Shown here: positions 63,909 to 64,000 of the stretch, in pieces
Layout: each line of letters opens with the position of its first letter
How positions within the stretch are numbered: position 1 is the stretch's first letter
NCBI GenBank assembly: GCA_903844155.1
Contig: CAIMSU010000268.1
Span: forward strand, 16,127-80,126
Direction of reading: 5' to 3'
DNA length: 64,000 bases
Origin: an uncultured Pseudomonadota bacterium
Lineage (GTDB): Bacteria; Myxococcota_A; UBA796; SXON01
The notes under the pieces: model-generated
Told to the model about the DNA's origin: nothing
The model's database searches: none
What the model saw: only the letters and a program-made list of their open reading frames with translations
Position numbers and translations under genes: made by a program

Positions 63909-64000
63909 AGTTCCGGGTGAGTCTGCGGCATGCACTCCGCCCGCCGCCGCCACGCCTCGACCGCTACCTCGCACGCTGATCTCATCGACGGGGCCTGGGA

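Noticed and set aside
63930..64000. Plus-strand frame beginning MHSARRRHASTATSHADL and open to the window end
   Set aside because: Only 23 codons are visible, with no motif, so it cannot be supported as a gene.

Overview
The DNA is strongly GC-rich and densely packed, with many GTG/TTG starts and many 4-base ATGA/GTGA overlaps between adjacent genes. It encodes numerous lipoproteins, outer-membrane barrels, a protein with a MopE-like metal-binding motif plus FG-GAP repeats, a very large TPR protein with an Ala/Glu/Lys-rich head, and an exoprotein with a Cys plus Arg-cluster tail resembling MYXO-CTERM. This suggests a Gram-negative Myxococcota-like (former deltaproteobacterial) organism. That assignment is inferred from gene content, not from a marker gene.

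Layout. 1-3062: a heterodimeric ABC exporter pair, the first gene cut by the window edge. 3151-7558: an ArsR-type regulator fused to a SAM methyltransferase, behind a palindromic operator, overlapping metH. 7568-8524: a RAYT/Y1 transposase bracketed by inverted pairs of REP palindromes (a REPtron), inserted between convergent genes. 8498-11980 (minus): nitroreductase, NamZ-like N-acetylmuramidase and M14 carboxypeptidase. 12123-15781: a DUF58/BatD/BatA/BatB-like von Willebrand operon without MoxR. 15782-16033: intergenic 33-bp direct repeats and hairpins. 16034-22377: yebC, an FG-GAP lipoprotein, a TPP riboswitch with thiC, and a bifunctional penicillin-binding protein. 22378-22863: a gene-free stretch with repeats, including a 63-bp palindrome that recurs at 51015. 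22860-25911: lgt, then a small membrane protein, an outer-membrane-like protein and a Tes/MJ0619-type radical SAM enzyme. 25908-30558: a protease/beta-propeller/Omp85-like fusion diverging from an MCE (MlaD-like) protein. 30648-41420: the 1867-aa TPR protein, an ICMT-like methyltransferase, an unrecognised membrane protein, a DUF4340 protein, grpE and a DUF697 GTPase. 41557-46701: a phosphatase-superfamily lipoprotein, an FAD protein and a GH13 lipoprotein. 46758-51008: potABCD with two adjacent palindromes upstream. 51057-60132: a small membrane protein, a YD-repeat lipoprotein, SDR, metallophosphoesterase, aldehyde dehydrogenase, an outer-membrane protein and a lipase-like lipoprotein. 60209-63891: a second aldehyde dehydrogenase and an amino-acid ABC transporter whose binding-protein/permease fusion lacks its 5' end.

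Functional themes are envelope biogenesis and remodelling (PBP, NamZ, M14, Lgt, MCE, Bat operon, Omp85-like fusion), methionine/SAM control, polyamine and amino-acid uptake, and secreted hydrolases. The points most worth a second look are the Tes/MJ0619-like radical SAM enzyme in a bacterium, the REPtron, the second family of gene-end palindromes, the protease/propeller/barrel fusion, and the rearranged 5' end of the amino-acid transporter. No tRNA, rRNA or CRISPR array was seen.
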